Origin: Amycolatopsis decaplanina DSM 44594
GTDB lineage: Bacteria > Actinomycetota > Actinomycetes > Mycobacteriales > Pseudonocardiaceae
Direction: 5' to 3'
Length of the DNA: 64,000 nt
NCBI RefSeq assembly: GCF_000342005.1
Contig: NZ_AOHO01000061.1
Location: 17,778-81,777, forward strand
How positions within the stretch are numbered: the first letter of the stretch is position 1; every line of letters starts with the position of its first letter. This document shows positions 24,997 through 31,635 of the stretch, piece by piece. A program made the translations under genes and the position numbers. The notes under the pieces are model-generated. The model had not been told where the DNA came from and did no database searches. It worked only from the letters and a program-made list of their open reading frames with translations.

Positions 24997-25824
24997 ATGA
25001 TCGTGGTGACCGGAGCGACCGGGAACGTGGGACGGCTGCTGGTGGAATCCCTTGCCGCCGCGGGAGAAGAGGTGACGGCGGTGTCGCGCCGGATCTCGGC
25101 GGCGGACGTGCCGGATGGCGTGCGGACCGTGCGGGCCGACCTCGCCGAGACCGGCGGACTGAAGCGGGTCTTCGACGGCGCGGACCGGGTTTTCCTTTTG
25201 ACGTCGGGAGAATTCATGGCGGCGGGCGGCGATGTCGCGGAAGTCGTCGCGGCGGCCGGGGAAGCAGGCGTCGGACGGATCGTGCTGCTGTCCTCCCAAG
25301 GCGTCGGGACCGGGCGGCACGCGCCCGCGTTCGAAGAGGCGGTCAAGGCGTCCGGTCTGGAGTGGACGGTGCTGAGGCCGGGCGGTTTCGCGTCGAACGC
25401 CTTCCAGTGGGCACCGGCGATCCGTGCCGATCGTGTCGTCGCCGCGCCGTTCGGCGACGTCGCCCTGCCGGTCATCGACCCGGCGGACATCGCCGGCGTC
25501 GCGGCGGCGGTGCTGCGGGAATCCGGCCACCACGGCCGGACCTACGTGCTCACCGGGCCCGAGCCGATCTCGCCCCGGCGGCAGGTGGCGGACCTCGCCG
25601 ACGCGCTGGGCGAGCCGCTGCGGTTCGCCGAACTGAGCGAAGACGAGGCACGCGCCGCGATGTCGGAGTTCATGCCGCCGGTGGTCGTGGAGGCCACGCT
25701 CTCGATCCTCGGCAGGCCGACGGAGGACGAACTGCGTGTCAGCCCCGACGTCGAGAAGGTGCTCGGACGGCCGGGGCGCACCTTCGCAGACTGGGCGGCG
25801 CGGAACGCGGCGGCGTTCAAGTGA
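24997..25824 (+). CDS. NmrA-like NAD(P)-binding protein (QOR2/ytfG-like SDR)
   Basis: A 275-residue atypical short-chain dehydrogenase. The dinucleotide motif is VVTGATGNVGRLLVESL (GxxGxxG). IVLLSSQGVGTGRH and WTVLRPGGFASNAFQW are family landmarks, and there is no Tyr-x3-Lys catalytic pair, as in NmrA/NAD(P)H:quinone oxidoreductase 2 proteins. The ATG has GAGGAGAG upstream. It is either a redox sensor or a quinone reductase. It is followed by a 42-bp palindromic repeat 8 nt after the stop codon. Confidence 0.8.
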   Translation: MIVVTGATGNVGRLLVESLAAAGEEVTAVSRRISAADVPDGVRTVRADLAETGGLKRVFDGADRVFLLTSGEFMAAGGDVAEVVAAAGEAGVGRIVLLSSQGVGTGRHAPAFEEAVKASGLEWTVLRPGGFASNAFQWAPAIRADRVVAAPFGDVALPVIDPADIAGVAAAVLRESGHHGRTYVLTGPEPISPRRQVADLADALGEPLRFAELSEDEARAAMSEFMPPVVVEATLSILGRPTEDELRVSPDVEKVLGRPGRTFADWAARNAAAFK

Positions 25825-25832
25825 CCAGGCCT

Positions 25833-25874
25833 CGTGAGTGGTGAGGACGGTTCTAACCGTCCTCACCACTCACG
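25833..25874. repeat. palindromic intergenic repeat, copy 1 (GTGAGTGGT family)
   Basis: Perfect 20-bp arms, CGTGAGTGGTGAGGACGGTT and its complement, around a 2-nt CT centre. The same palindrome, with one arm position changed (GTAAGG for GTGAGG in both arms), occurs at 31569 and 44438. It may terminate the NmrA-like gene. Confidence 0.85.
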
Positions 25875-25893
25875 AAGAGTCCGGATGAGGAAG

Positions 25894-25926
25894 TTCTCAT
25901 CGAGCCCTCATCGGCGGCTCACCGGC
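25894..25926 (+). promoter_or_regulatory. three tandem 11-bp direct repeats, OmpR-type regulator site
   Basis: TTCTCATCGAG, CCCTCATCGGC and GGCTCACCGGC stand end to end with a period of 11, just upstream of the acidic peptide, kinase and regulator genes. The same motif precedes the DUF4956-VTC pair at 28290. Autoregulation by the OmpR-type protein at 27619 is the simplest reading. Confidence 0.65.
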
Positions 25927-25945
25927 ACCGGGCAGCCTGAGTGGT

Positions 25946-26221
25946 ATGCGAGTCCGAATCATCGTCCTGGCCGGGATCGCCGCCGTCGTGGTGGCGGCCA
26001 CCGGCACGTTCGCCGTCATCGCGGCCACGGCCGCCTCCCCGCCCGACCTGGGCCCGGCGGTCGTCGCCCCGGCCGGGCAGGCCGTCTCCGGGCCGGGGGA
26101 CGCGGGCGCCCCGCCCGCCGTCGTCCCGCCCCGGCTGGCCGGGCACGACGACGACCTCGATGATGGCGATGACCATGACGACGACGGTGACGACCATTTC
26201 GACTTCGACCTCGACGACTGA
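25946..26221 (+). CDS. small exported Asp/His-rich acidic protein
   Basis: A 91-residue protein. Residues 1 to about 30 are a signal peptide or anchor (MRVRIIVLAGIAAVVVAATG), followed by a Pro/Ala linker. The last 25 residues are almost only Asp and His (GHDDDLDDGDD, HDDDGDD), a likely divalent-cation binding tail. There is no Shine-Dalgarno before the ATG. It is the first gene of a unit with the sensor kinase, 9 nt downstream. I infer an accessory that presents cations or acid/base state to the sensor; not recognised as a named family. Confidence 0.6.
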   Translation: MRVRIIVLAGIAAVVVAATGTFAVIAATAASPPDLGPAVVAPAGQAVSGPGDAGAPPAVVPPRLAGHDDDLDDGDDHDDDGDDHFDFDLDD

Positions 26222-26230
26222 GCGGGGCCG

Positions 26231-27622
26231 ATGAGCGCCCGCGCCCGGATCCTCGCGTGGGTGCTGCTGGTCGTGCTGCTCGCGCTCGCCGGATCGCTGC
26301 TGGCCACCCGCACCGTCCTGCACAACCAGCTGGACCAGCGGCTCGACAACGAGATCGCGCACGAGACCGGCAAGCTCAGGGCCTTCCTGGCGTCGCCGGA
26401 CGCCCGCCCGGCCGGGCAGCCCGCCACCGTCGAGGCTGTCCTCGGCCGTCACCTGGAACGGAATCTGCCCGAGAAGTACGAGACGTTCTTCTCGATCAGC
26501 GACGGCGCCGCGTCGAGACGGAGCGCCATCGAGCCGCCGGTCCGGCTCGACACCGACCCGAAGTTCGTCGGCGAACTGTCCCGGGCCACAAGCCCGGCTT
26601 ACGGCACGGTCACCACCGCCGTCGGGTCCGCGCGCTACGGCGTCGTCCCGGTGACCATCGAAGGCTCGCCAGGCCGCGGCGCGCTGGTGATCGTCGAGTT
26701 CGTCGACCACGCCGCCGGCGAGATCAACGACGTCGTCGGCGTGATGGCCGCGATGTCGGGGGCCGCGCTGGTGCTGGCCGGGCTGATCGGCTGGCTGGTC
26801 GCGGGCCGCATCCTCGCGCCCGTGCGGGAGGTCCGCCTGGCCGCCGAGCAGATCGGCGAAACCGATCTTTCCCGCCGCATCGAGGTCCGGGGCTCGGATG
26901 ACGTCGCCGCGCTCGGCCGCACCTTCAACACGATGCTGGGCCGGCTCGAAAGCGCCTTCGCCGGGCAGCGCGACTTCATCGACGACGCCGGGCACGAACT
27001 GCGCACGCCGATCACGATCGTCCGCGGCCATATCGAGCTGATGGGTGACGACCCAGGGGAGAACGCGGCCACACGGCATCTGGTCCTCGACGAACTCGGG
27101 CGGATGCAGCGGATCGTGGACGACCTGCTGGTACTCGCGAAATCCGGCAACCCCGATTTCCTGGCGCCCGGCGACACCGACCTCGCCGATCTCACCGTCG
27201 AGACGCTGGCCAAATCCCGTCCGCTGGCCGATCGCGTCTGGCGGCTCGACGCGGTCGCCGAGGCGAGCGTTCGCGCCGACGGTCAGCGGCTCGCGCAGGC
27301 CCTGCTGCAGCTGGTCTCCAACGCCGTCCGGCACACTTCGCCGGGCCAGGAGATCGCCCTCGGCTCGGAGGTGACCGCGACGACGGCGCGGCTCTGGGTC
27401 CGCGACACCGGCGAGGGTGTCCCACCCGATTCGAGAAGCCGGATCTTCGAACGGTTCAAACGCGGCAGCAACTCGAGCGGCGACGACGGCGCCGGGCTCG
27501 GCCTGGCGATCGTCGCCGCGATCGCCGAGGCGCACGGCGGCCGCGTCCTGCTCGACACCGTGCCCGGTGAAGGCGCGCGGTTCACCATGGAGATCCCTGT
27601 CGCGGAAGGTGCGGACCGGTGA
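26231..27622 (+). CDS. HAMP-containing sensor histidine kinase
   Basis: A 463-residue kinase with an N-terminal helix (LAWVLLVVLLALAGSLLA), an extracellular sensor of about 140 residues, a second helix (GAALVLAGLIGWLVAGRIL), HAMP, then HisKA with the phospho-acceptor His near residue 254 in IDDAGHELRTPIT. The ATPase domain has the N box LVSNAVRHT, DTGEGVPP and GAGLGLAIV. It overlaps the response regulator by 4 nt (GTGA). The extracellular sensor and the adjacent acidic peptide suggest a cation or envelope signal. Confidence 0.9.
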   Translation: MSARARILAWVLLVVLLALAGSLLATRTVLHNQLDQRLDNEIAHETGKLRAFLASPDARPAGQPATVEAVLGRHLERNLPEKYETFFSISDGAASRRSAIEPPVRLDTDPKFVGELSRATSPAYGTVTTAVGSARYGVVPVTIEGSPGRGALVIVEFVDHAAGEINDVVGVMAAMSGAALVLAGLIGWLVAGRILAPVREVRLAAEQIGETDLSRRIEVRGSDDVAALGRTFNTMLGRLESAFAGQRDFIDDAGHELRTPITIVRGHIELMGDDPGENAATRHLVLDELGRMQRIVDDLLVLAKSGNPDFLAPGDTDLADLTVETLAKSRPLADRVWRLDAVAEASVRADGQRLAQALLQLVSNAVRHTSPGQEIALGSEVTATTARLWVRDTGEGVPPDSRSRIFERFKRGSNSSGDDGAGLGLAIVAAIAEAHGGRVLLDTVPGEGARFTMEIPVAEGADR

Positions 27623-28281
27623 CCAGTGTGCTGGTGGTGGAGGACTCCGCCCGGATCGGTGCGTTCGTCGAGAAGGGCCTGCGGGCGCAGGGTTTCGCGA
27701 CCCGCTGGGTCAAGACCGGCTCCGAAGGGCTGACCGAGGCGCTGACCGGCGCGCACGACCTGGTCGTCCTCGACCTCGGGCTCCCGGACCTCGACGGCTC
27801 GGATCTGCTACGGGCCCTGCGCGCGGCGGGCCGGACGGTGCCGGTGATCATCCTGACCGCGCGGGACAGTGTCGTCGACCGGGTCGCCGGGCTGTCCGGC
27901 GGCGCCGACGACTATCTGGCCAAACCCTTCGCGTTCGAGGAACTACTGGCGCGGATCCGGTTGCGGCTGCGCGGAAATCCCGAAGCCGAACCGGCGGTGC
28001 TGCGCGCCGGGGACCTCTCGCTCGACCTGCGCACGCGGAAGGTCTCGGTGGCGGGGGAAGAGAAGGACCTCACCGCCCGCGAGTTCGCGTTGCTGGAGAC
28101 GTTGCTGCGCCACCGTGGCCAGGTGCTGTCCCGTGAGCAGTTGCTCGGCGGGGTCTGGGGTTTCGACTTCGACCCCGGATCGAACGTGGTGGACGTCTAC
28201 ATCCGGTACCTGCGCGGGAAGATCGGCGCCGACCGGATCGAAACCGTGCGGGGTATGGGCTACCGGCTCGGTGAGTCCTGA
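27619..28281 (+). CDS. OmpR/PhoB-family response regulator
   Basis: A 220-residue regulator. The receiver has VVEDSARIG, phospho-acceptor Asp near residue 52 in VVLDLGLPD, IILTAR and LAKPF. The winged-helix domain has LTAREFALLETLLRH, SREQLL and NVVDVYIRYLRGKIG with the terminal VRGMGYRL. The GTG start is coupled to the kinase stop. Its likely sites are the 11-bp direct repeats at 25894 and 28290, i.e. its own unit and the DUF4956-VTC pair immediately downstream. Confidence 0.9.
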   Translation: MTSVLVVEDSARIGAFVEKGLRAQGFATRWVKTGSEGLTEALTGAHDLVVLDLGLPDLDGSDLLRALRAAGRTVPVIILTARDSVVDRVAGLSGGADDYLAKPFAFEELLARIRLRLRGNPEAEPAVLRAGDLSLDLRTRKVSVAGEEKDLTAREFALLETLLRHRGQVLSREQLLGGVWGFDFDPGSNVVDVYIRYLRGKIGADRIETVRGMGYRLGES

Positions 28282-28289
28282 TGAGACGG

Positions 28290-28311
28290 TTCTCATCGGC
28301 TTCTCACGGCG
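28290..28311 (+). promoter_or_regulatory. two tandem 11-bp direct repeats upstream of the DUF4956-VTC genes
   Basis: TTCTCATCGGC followed by TTCTCACGGCG, matching TTCTCATCGAG/CCCTCATCGGC at 25894. It sits 30 nt before the ATG at 28342, where an activator would contact RNA polymerase. A weaker third unit may follow. Confidence 0.65.
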
Positions 28312-28341
28312 GTCTCTTTTTCCGGCGGCACAGTGGTTTCC

Positions 28342-28926
28342 ATGACCACGACACTGCTTCATCTCGCCGTCGACCTCGTCGCCGCCGTCATCCTCGCCTA
28401 CGGTATCTACGCCCGTCGCCATCACCGCGGTGACCTCGCCTGTGCCTATCTCGCGCTGAACGTCGGCGTCTGCGTTTCGGTCGCCGTGCTGCTTTCCGTG
28501 TCGACCGCGAGCGCCCTCGGCCTCGGCCTGTTCGGCGTGCTGTCGATCATCCGGCTGCGGTCCGATTCGATCAGCCAGCAGGAGGTCGCGTACTACTTCG
28601 TCGCGCTGGTTCTCGGTCTGGTGAACGGGCTGCCGTCCGCGGACTGGCGGATCGTCGCCGTCTTCAACGTCCTGCTGCTCGCCGTCATGTACGTCGCCGA
28701 CCACCCGTCGCGTACCCGCGGCCCGCGGCGGCGGACGGTCGTGCTCGACACCGTGTACCCCGACGAGCAGACGATGCTGATGGAACTGCGGGCGCGGCTC
28801 GGCGGAACGGTCGTGCGGCACAGCGTGTCCGAAGTGGACTATGTCCGGGAGGTCACCGTCGTCGACGTCCGGTTCCGCCCGGACGCCGCCGCGGTCGTCC
28901 ACGGCGCTCCGGCGGGGCACCGGTGA
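28342..28926 (+). CDS. DUF4956 family membrane protein
   Basis: A 194-residue protein with four transmembrane helices in its first 125 residues, and the family hallmark LGLFGVLSIIRLRSDSI followed by QEVAYYFVALVLGLVNGL. The C-terminal 65 residues are a cytoplasmic alpha/beta domain (TVVLDTVYPDEQTMLMELRA). DUF4956 genes commonly sit next to VTC-domain and CotH genes; here the VTC gene overlaps it (GTGA). It probably forms a membrane complex with the polyphosphate polymerase-like protein. The upstream GTG at 28333 is an alternative start. Confidence 0.85.
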   Translation: MTTTLLHLAVDLVAAVILAYGIYARRHHRGDLACAYLALNVGVCVSVAVLLSVSTASALGLGLFGVLSIIRLRSDSISQQEVAYYFVALVLGLVNGLPSADWRIVAVFNVLLLAVMYVADHPSRTRGPRRRTVVLDTVYPDEQTMLMELRARLGGTVVRHSVSEVDYVREVTVVDVRFRPDAAAVVHGAPAGHR

Positions 28927-29687
28927 GCGGGCGCGGAACGGCCACCGTCGCGGCGGTGGCGAAAGGGCTTCCTTCGCTGTCGCTGGCCGAAGTCGTCGCC
29001 ACGAGCGGGTTGATGAGCCGGACGGACCGCAAGTACGTCCTGTCGCTCAATGACTTCCTGGCCGTCACCGACGCGTTGTCGCCGCGCTGCCTGGAGATCG
29101 ACGGGCAGCGGGTGTTCGGCTACTCGTCGACGTATTTCGACACCCCGGATCTCGCGATCTTCCGGGCGCACCGGCAGGACCGGCGGCGCCGGTTCAAGAT
29201 CCGCACACGCACCTACACCGACTCGGCCGACACCTACTGCGAGCTCAAGGTCAGCGGACGGCGCGACGAAACGGTCAAGGTCCGCCGCCCGCATCCGGCC
29301 GAGGCGGCGCACGGCCTGGCCGCGCCCGCGCTGGCGTTCCTCGACGACGCCCTCACCGCCGCCTACGGCCACCCCGTGCCGCGGCCGCTGACCCCCGCGC
29401 TGGTCACCGGCTACCGGCGGACGACCCTCGTCACCGCCGACACGCGGATCACTTGTGACACGTCGCTGGTCTGGCGGTCCGGTCCGCGGAGCCTGGCCGC
29501 CGGAGGCGACCTGGTGCTGTTGGAGGTGAAGTCGGCCTCCGGACGCAACAGCGTCACCGAGGCGCTGGCGAAACTGCGGATCCGGGAACAGTCGGTGAGC
29601 AAGTACTGCGCGGGCCTGGTGGCGCTGGGGCTGGCGACCGGCGGGAACCGGTGGCGACCGGCGCTGCGGCGGCTCGGGGTGGCGTAA
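28923..29687 (+). CDS. VTC-domain polyphosphate polymerase-like protein
   Basis: A 254-residue protein with the VTC tunnel-fold motifs: MSRTDRKYVLS, YSSTYFDTPDL, RRRFKIRTRTYTDS, YCELKVSGRRDETVKVRR and VLLEVKSASGR, i.e. the alternating basic residues and acidic metal ligands that line the polymerase tunnel in yeast Vtc4. It has no membrane helix, so the DUF4956 neighbour may anchor it. It is expected to make polyphosphate from ATP, but that is by family only. It is controlled with DUF4956 through the 11-bp repeats. Confidence 0.8.
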   Translation: MSGRGTATVAAVAKGLPSLSLAEVVATSGLMSRTDRKYVLSLNDFLAVTDALSPRCLEIDGQRVFGYSSTYFDTPDLAIFRAHRQDRRRRFKIRTRTYTDSADTYCELKVSGRRDETVKVRRPHPAEAAHGLAAPALAFLDDALTAAYGHPVPRPLTPALVTGYRRTTLVTADTRITCDTSLVWRSGPRSLAAGGDLVLLEVKSASGRNSVTEALAKLRIREQSVSKYCAGLVALGLATGGNRWRPALRRLGVA

Positions 29688-29752
29688 CGATCGCGGCACG
29701 GCCGCCGACCCTTGCTGTCGGGCCGGCCGGCCCGAACCGAGGGAGGACGAAC

Positions 29753-30283
29753 ATGAGGACCAGGGAGAAGGCCGCGCTCGCCGTGGCGGGGCTGGCCGTC
29801 GCCGCGGCCGGGGCCACGGTGTTCGCCGGGACGTCCGGCGCCGTCGGACCTTCGCCGGCACCGAGCGTGCAGGCCGCGGAGACGTCGTGCGTGACCGACG
29901 GCGCCGGGATGTGCACCGTGCGGCACGCGCTGGGTACGGTCCCGGCGGTGGTTGTCGTCTCGGCGAACACGCCGGGGCAATTCAACGCGTACATGCTGAA
30001 CACGGTGCAGGGTTCGTACACGGCGACCACGTTCCAGGTGCGGGCGATGTTCGACCAGACCACGCCGAAGGTGGGCGGGGCGATCTGGTTCAGTTTCGCG
30101 GCCTATGGCGGTGCAGCGGTCAGCACCACGCCGAAGCTGCCATCGACGACCTTGCCGCCGACTACTCCGACGCCGACAGCGCCCACACCCACCACGACAG
30201 CAGTGCCGACCACGATGCCTACGTCCACGACGCCTGCTGAGGCGAGTAGCCCGCCGGGTGGCGGCTCCGGTCTGGGGGGCTGA
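29753..30283 (+). CDS. exported protein with Thr/Pro-rich tail
   Basis: A 176-residue product. Signal peptide 1-29 (KAALAVAGLAVAAAGATVFA), then a compact domain of about 85 residues with two Cys (SCVTDGAGMCTVRHALGTVP, GQFNAYMLNTVQG, FQVRAMFDQ, GGAIWFSFAAYGG), then a Pro/Thr/Ser tail. The beta-rich core resembles small sandwich lectin-like domains, but I cannot name it. The ATG at 29753 has GGGAGG upstream. It follows the VTC gene by 65 nt and may belong to the same unit. Confidence 0.65.
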   Translation: MRTREKAALAVAGLAVAAAGATVFAGTSGAVGPSPAPSVQAAETSCVTDGAGMCTVRHALGTVPAVVVVSANTPGQFNAYMLNTVQGSYTATTFQVRAMFDQTTPKVGGAIWFSFAAYGGAAVSTTPKLPSTTLPPTTPTPTAPTPTTTAVPTTMPTSTTPAEASSPPGGGSGLGG

Positions 30284-30308
30284 CCGTCCAAAGAGGACCG
30301 GTAATCGA

Positions 30309-30464
30309 CTACCGGGGTCGCGGTGGCCGGTCGTCCAGCTCGTCGGAGAGGATCGCGTCGATACGGAGACCGGCTCGCCGCAGTACCCGGATGCTCGCCC
30401 TCAGTGACAACACGACGCCGATGACGGCCGCGACACCGAGCCCGATGGCGACCGGATTCGCCAC
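30309..30464 (-). CDS. small single-pass membrane protein
   Basis: A 51-residue product from the GTG at 30464, preceded by GGGAGG at a 6-nt spacing. One transmembrane helix (AIGLGVAAVIGVVLSL) is followed by a basic, then acidic, tail (IRVLRRAGLRIDAILSDELD). It has no known domain. Convergent with the exported protein at 29753. I trust it because of the strong ribosome binding site and coherent topology. Confidence 0.5.
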   Translation of the reverse strand: MANPVAIGLGVAAVIGVVLSLRASIRVLRRAGLRIDAILSDELDDRPPRPR

Positions 30465-30722
30465 GAGCGCCTCCCTGCCCGATGGGCGCGATACCCCAGG
30501 CCCATCCCGATGGTCAGCGTGTCCCGAACGGCTCGCCGCTCGGCGTTGGTCTCTGCAACCTAGACGAGCCGGCTTTGCCCGGCGCCGGAAACCAGCTGTT
30601 TGGCCTAGGCGATCGTGGCAGGCGAGCACTGTGATAACTTGGAACGAACTGGGACTTCTGTGCGTTCGCAAACCTGCTGTTCGGGCTGGGGCGGCTCCCG
30701 CGGAGGTCTCAGGGCACCCTTG

Positions 30723-30796
30723 GGGCCGGTAGCTCAGTTGGTTAGAGCAGGGGACTCATAATCCCTTGGCCGTCGGTTCGAGCCCGACCCGGCCCA
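30723..30796 (+). tRNA. tRNA with CAU anticodon (annotated Met; Ile2 possible)
   Basis: A 74-nt cloverleaf. Acceptor GGGCCGG pairs with CCGGCCC, the D arm starts GCTCAGTTGG, the anticodon loop is CTCATAA, and the T arm GTCGG-TTCGAGC-CCGAC is perfect. The discriminator base is A, and CCA is not encoded. The anticodon arm (AGCAGGGGACTCATAATCCC) and CTTGG variable region look closer to E. coli ileX (lysidine-modified tRNA-Ile2) than to elongator tRNA-Met, so identity is open. Confidence 0.9.
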
Positions 30797-31188
30797 CTCC
30801 CGGAGTCACCGCTGTCCATTGTGGACGAGCCGCCTCGGAATCGGGGAAGTTTCAGCAGGTTGTTCCTCCTGATCCCGTCCGTCCTCGTACGGAGGAATTG
30901 ATCTCCACGGCCACCCGGTGGCTTCCTTCGTCCACATAGGCTTTCCCGTCGTCGTCTTCGATCCACGCCACGATCGCGGAAGCGAAACTCTCGCCGGTTT
31001 TCGCCGCTGCCGGGGTCGATCCAGCTCAGTTTCGTGATGCGTCCGCACCTCGTTACGCCGTGCCTCGGACGTTACGAGTTCGAGTGCGGGCGTCCGTTCT
31101 GAGTCAGATGACGCAGACCGCGCGCGTTTCGCCGTGTCAAAGTCCTCGCGCCGGCGGGAACACCAGCCGGCGGAGAGGGGAAACGGAC
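30797..31188. other. intergenic stretch after the tRNA, with a possible gene relic
   Basis: A gap of 392 nt. On the minus strand, 30852-31025 is one open frame of 57 codons without a convincing start. It encodes a plausible soluble segment (SFASAIVAWIEDDDGKAYVD, then SHRVAVEINSSVRGR) with fairly GC-rich third positions. It may be the remnant of a lost gene. Nothing else was recognised. Confidence 0.25.
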
Positions 31189-31575
31189 ATGTGCGCTGCC
31201 CACAAGACATCGGCCGGAATCCTGGCCGCGGCGGTGGCCTGGATGAACGGATTCTGCGGCGCGGTCAAGGATTTCGTCGAAGGCAACAGCAAGATGCCGT
31301 CGGCGAGCGGCGAAACCATCGAGGCCGTCAAGAAGAGCACGAGCGATCAGCTTGGGCATTATGCGGCGATCTTGACCAAGACGGTCGACGGCCTCAGCGC
31401 TCTGCCCGCCGCGCCGGTTCCGGCCGGAGACGCGGCGAAGCAGGACTTCCTCGGGAAGTGCACCTCGGCACGCGACAAGACAGTGAAAGCGAAGGCGGGT
31501 CTGGACGCGTCGGGGAAGAACGACACCGCCGCGCAAGGTCGTGCGGTCGAGGGGCTGCCGTCCCTTGACTCGTGA
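31189..31575 (+). CDS. small helical hypothetical protein
   Basis: A 128-residue product starting MCAAHKTSAGILAAAVAWMN, with GGAGAGGGG upstream of the ATG. It is mostly alpha-helical with three Cys (one at position 2) and a conserved-looking LSALPAAPVPAGDAAKQDFL segment. There is no clear cleavable signal peptide. I do not recognise the family. The palindromic repeat at 31569 supplies its last Ser codon and the stop codon, so the C-terminus may have been altered by insertion of the repeat. Confidence 0.55.
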   Translation: MCAAHKTSAGILAAAVAWMNGFCGAVKDFVEGNSKMPSASGETIEAVKKSTSDQLGHYAAILTKTVDGLSALPAAPVPAGDAAKQDFLGKCTSARDKTVKAKAGLDASGKNDTAAQGRAVEGLPSLDS

Positions 31576-31614
31576 GTGGTAAGGACGGTTCTAACCGTCC
31601 TTACCACTCACGAG
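31569..31614. repeat. palindromic intergenic repeat, copy 2 (GTGAGTGGT family)
   Basis: Perfect 22-bp arms around a CT centre; the arm core is CGTGAGTGGTAAGGACGGTT. It lies between the convergent small protein and the double sigma gene. The TGA stop of the small protein (31573-31575) is inside the left arm. It could serve as a terminator for both genes. Confidence 0.85.
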
Positions 31615-31635
31615 CCCGGGCACCCACTGCCGCCT

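Noticed and set aside
27943..28920. Minus-strand open frame opposite the response regulator and DUF4956 gene
   Set aside because: His/Asp/Arg-rich shadow without domain; both plus-strand genes are clear families.
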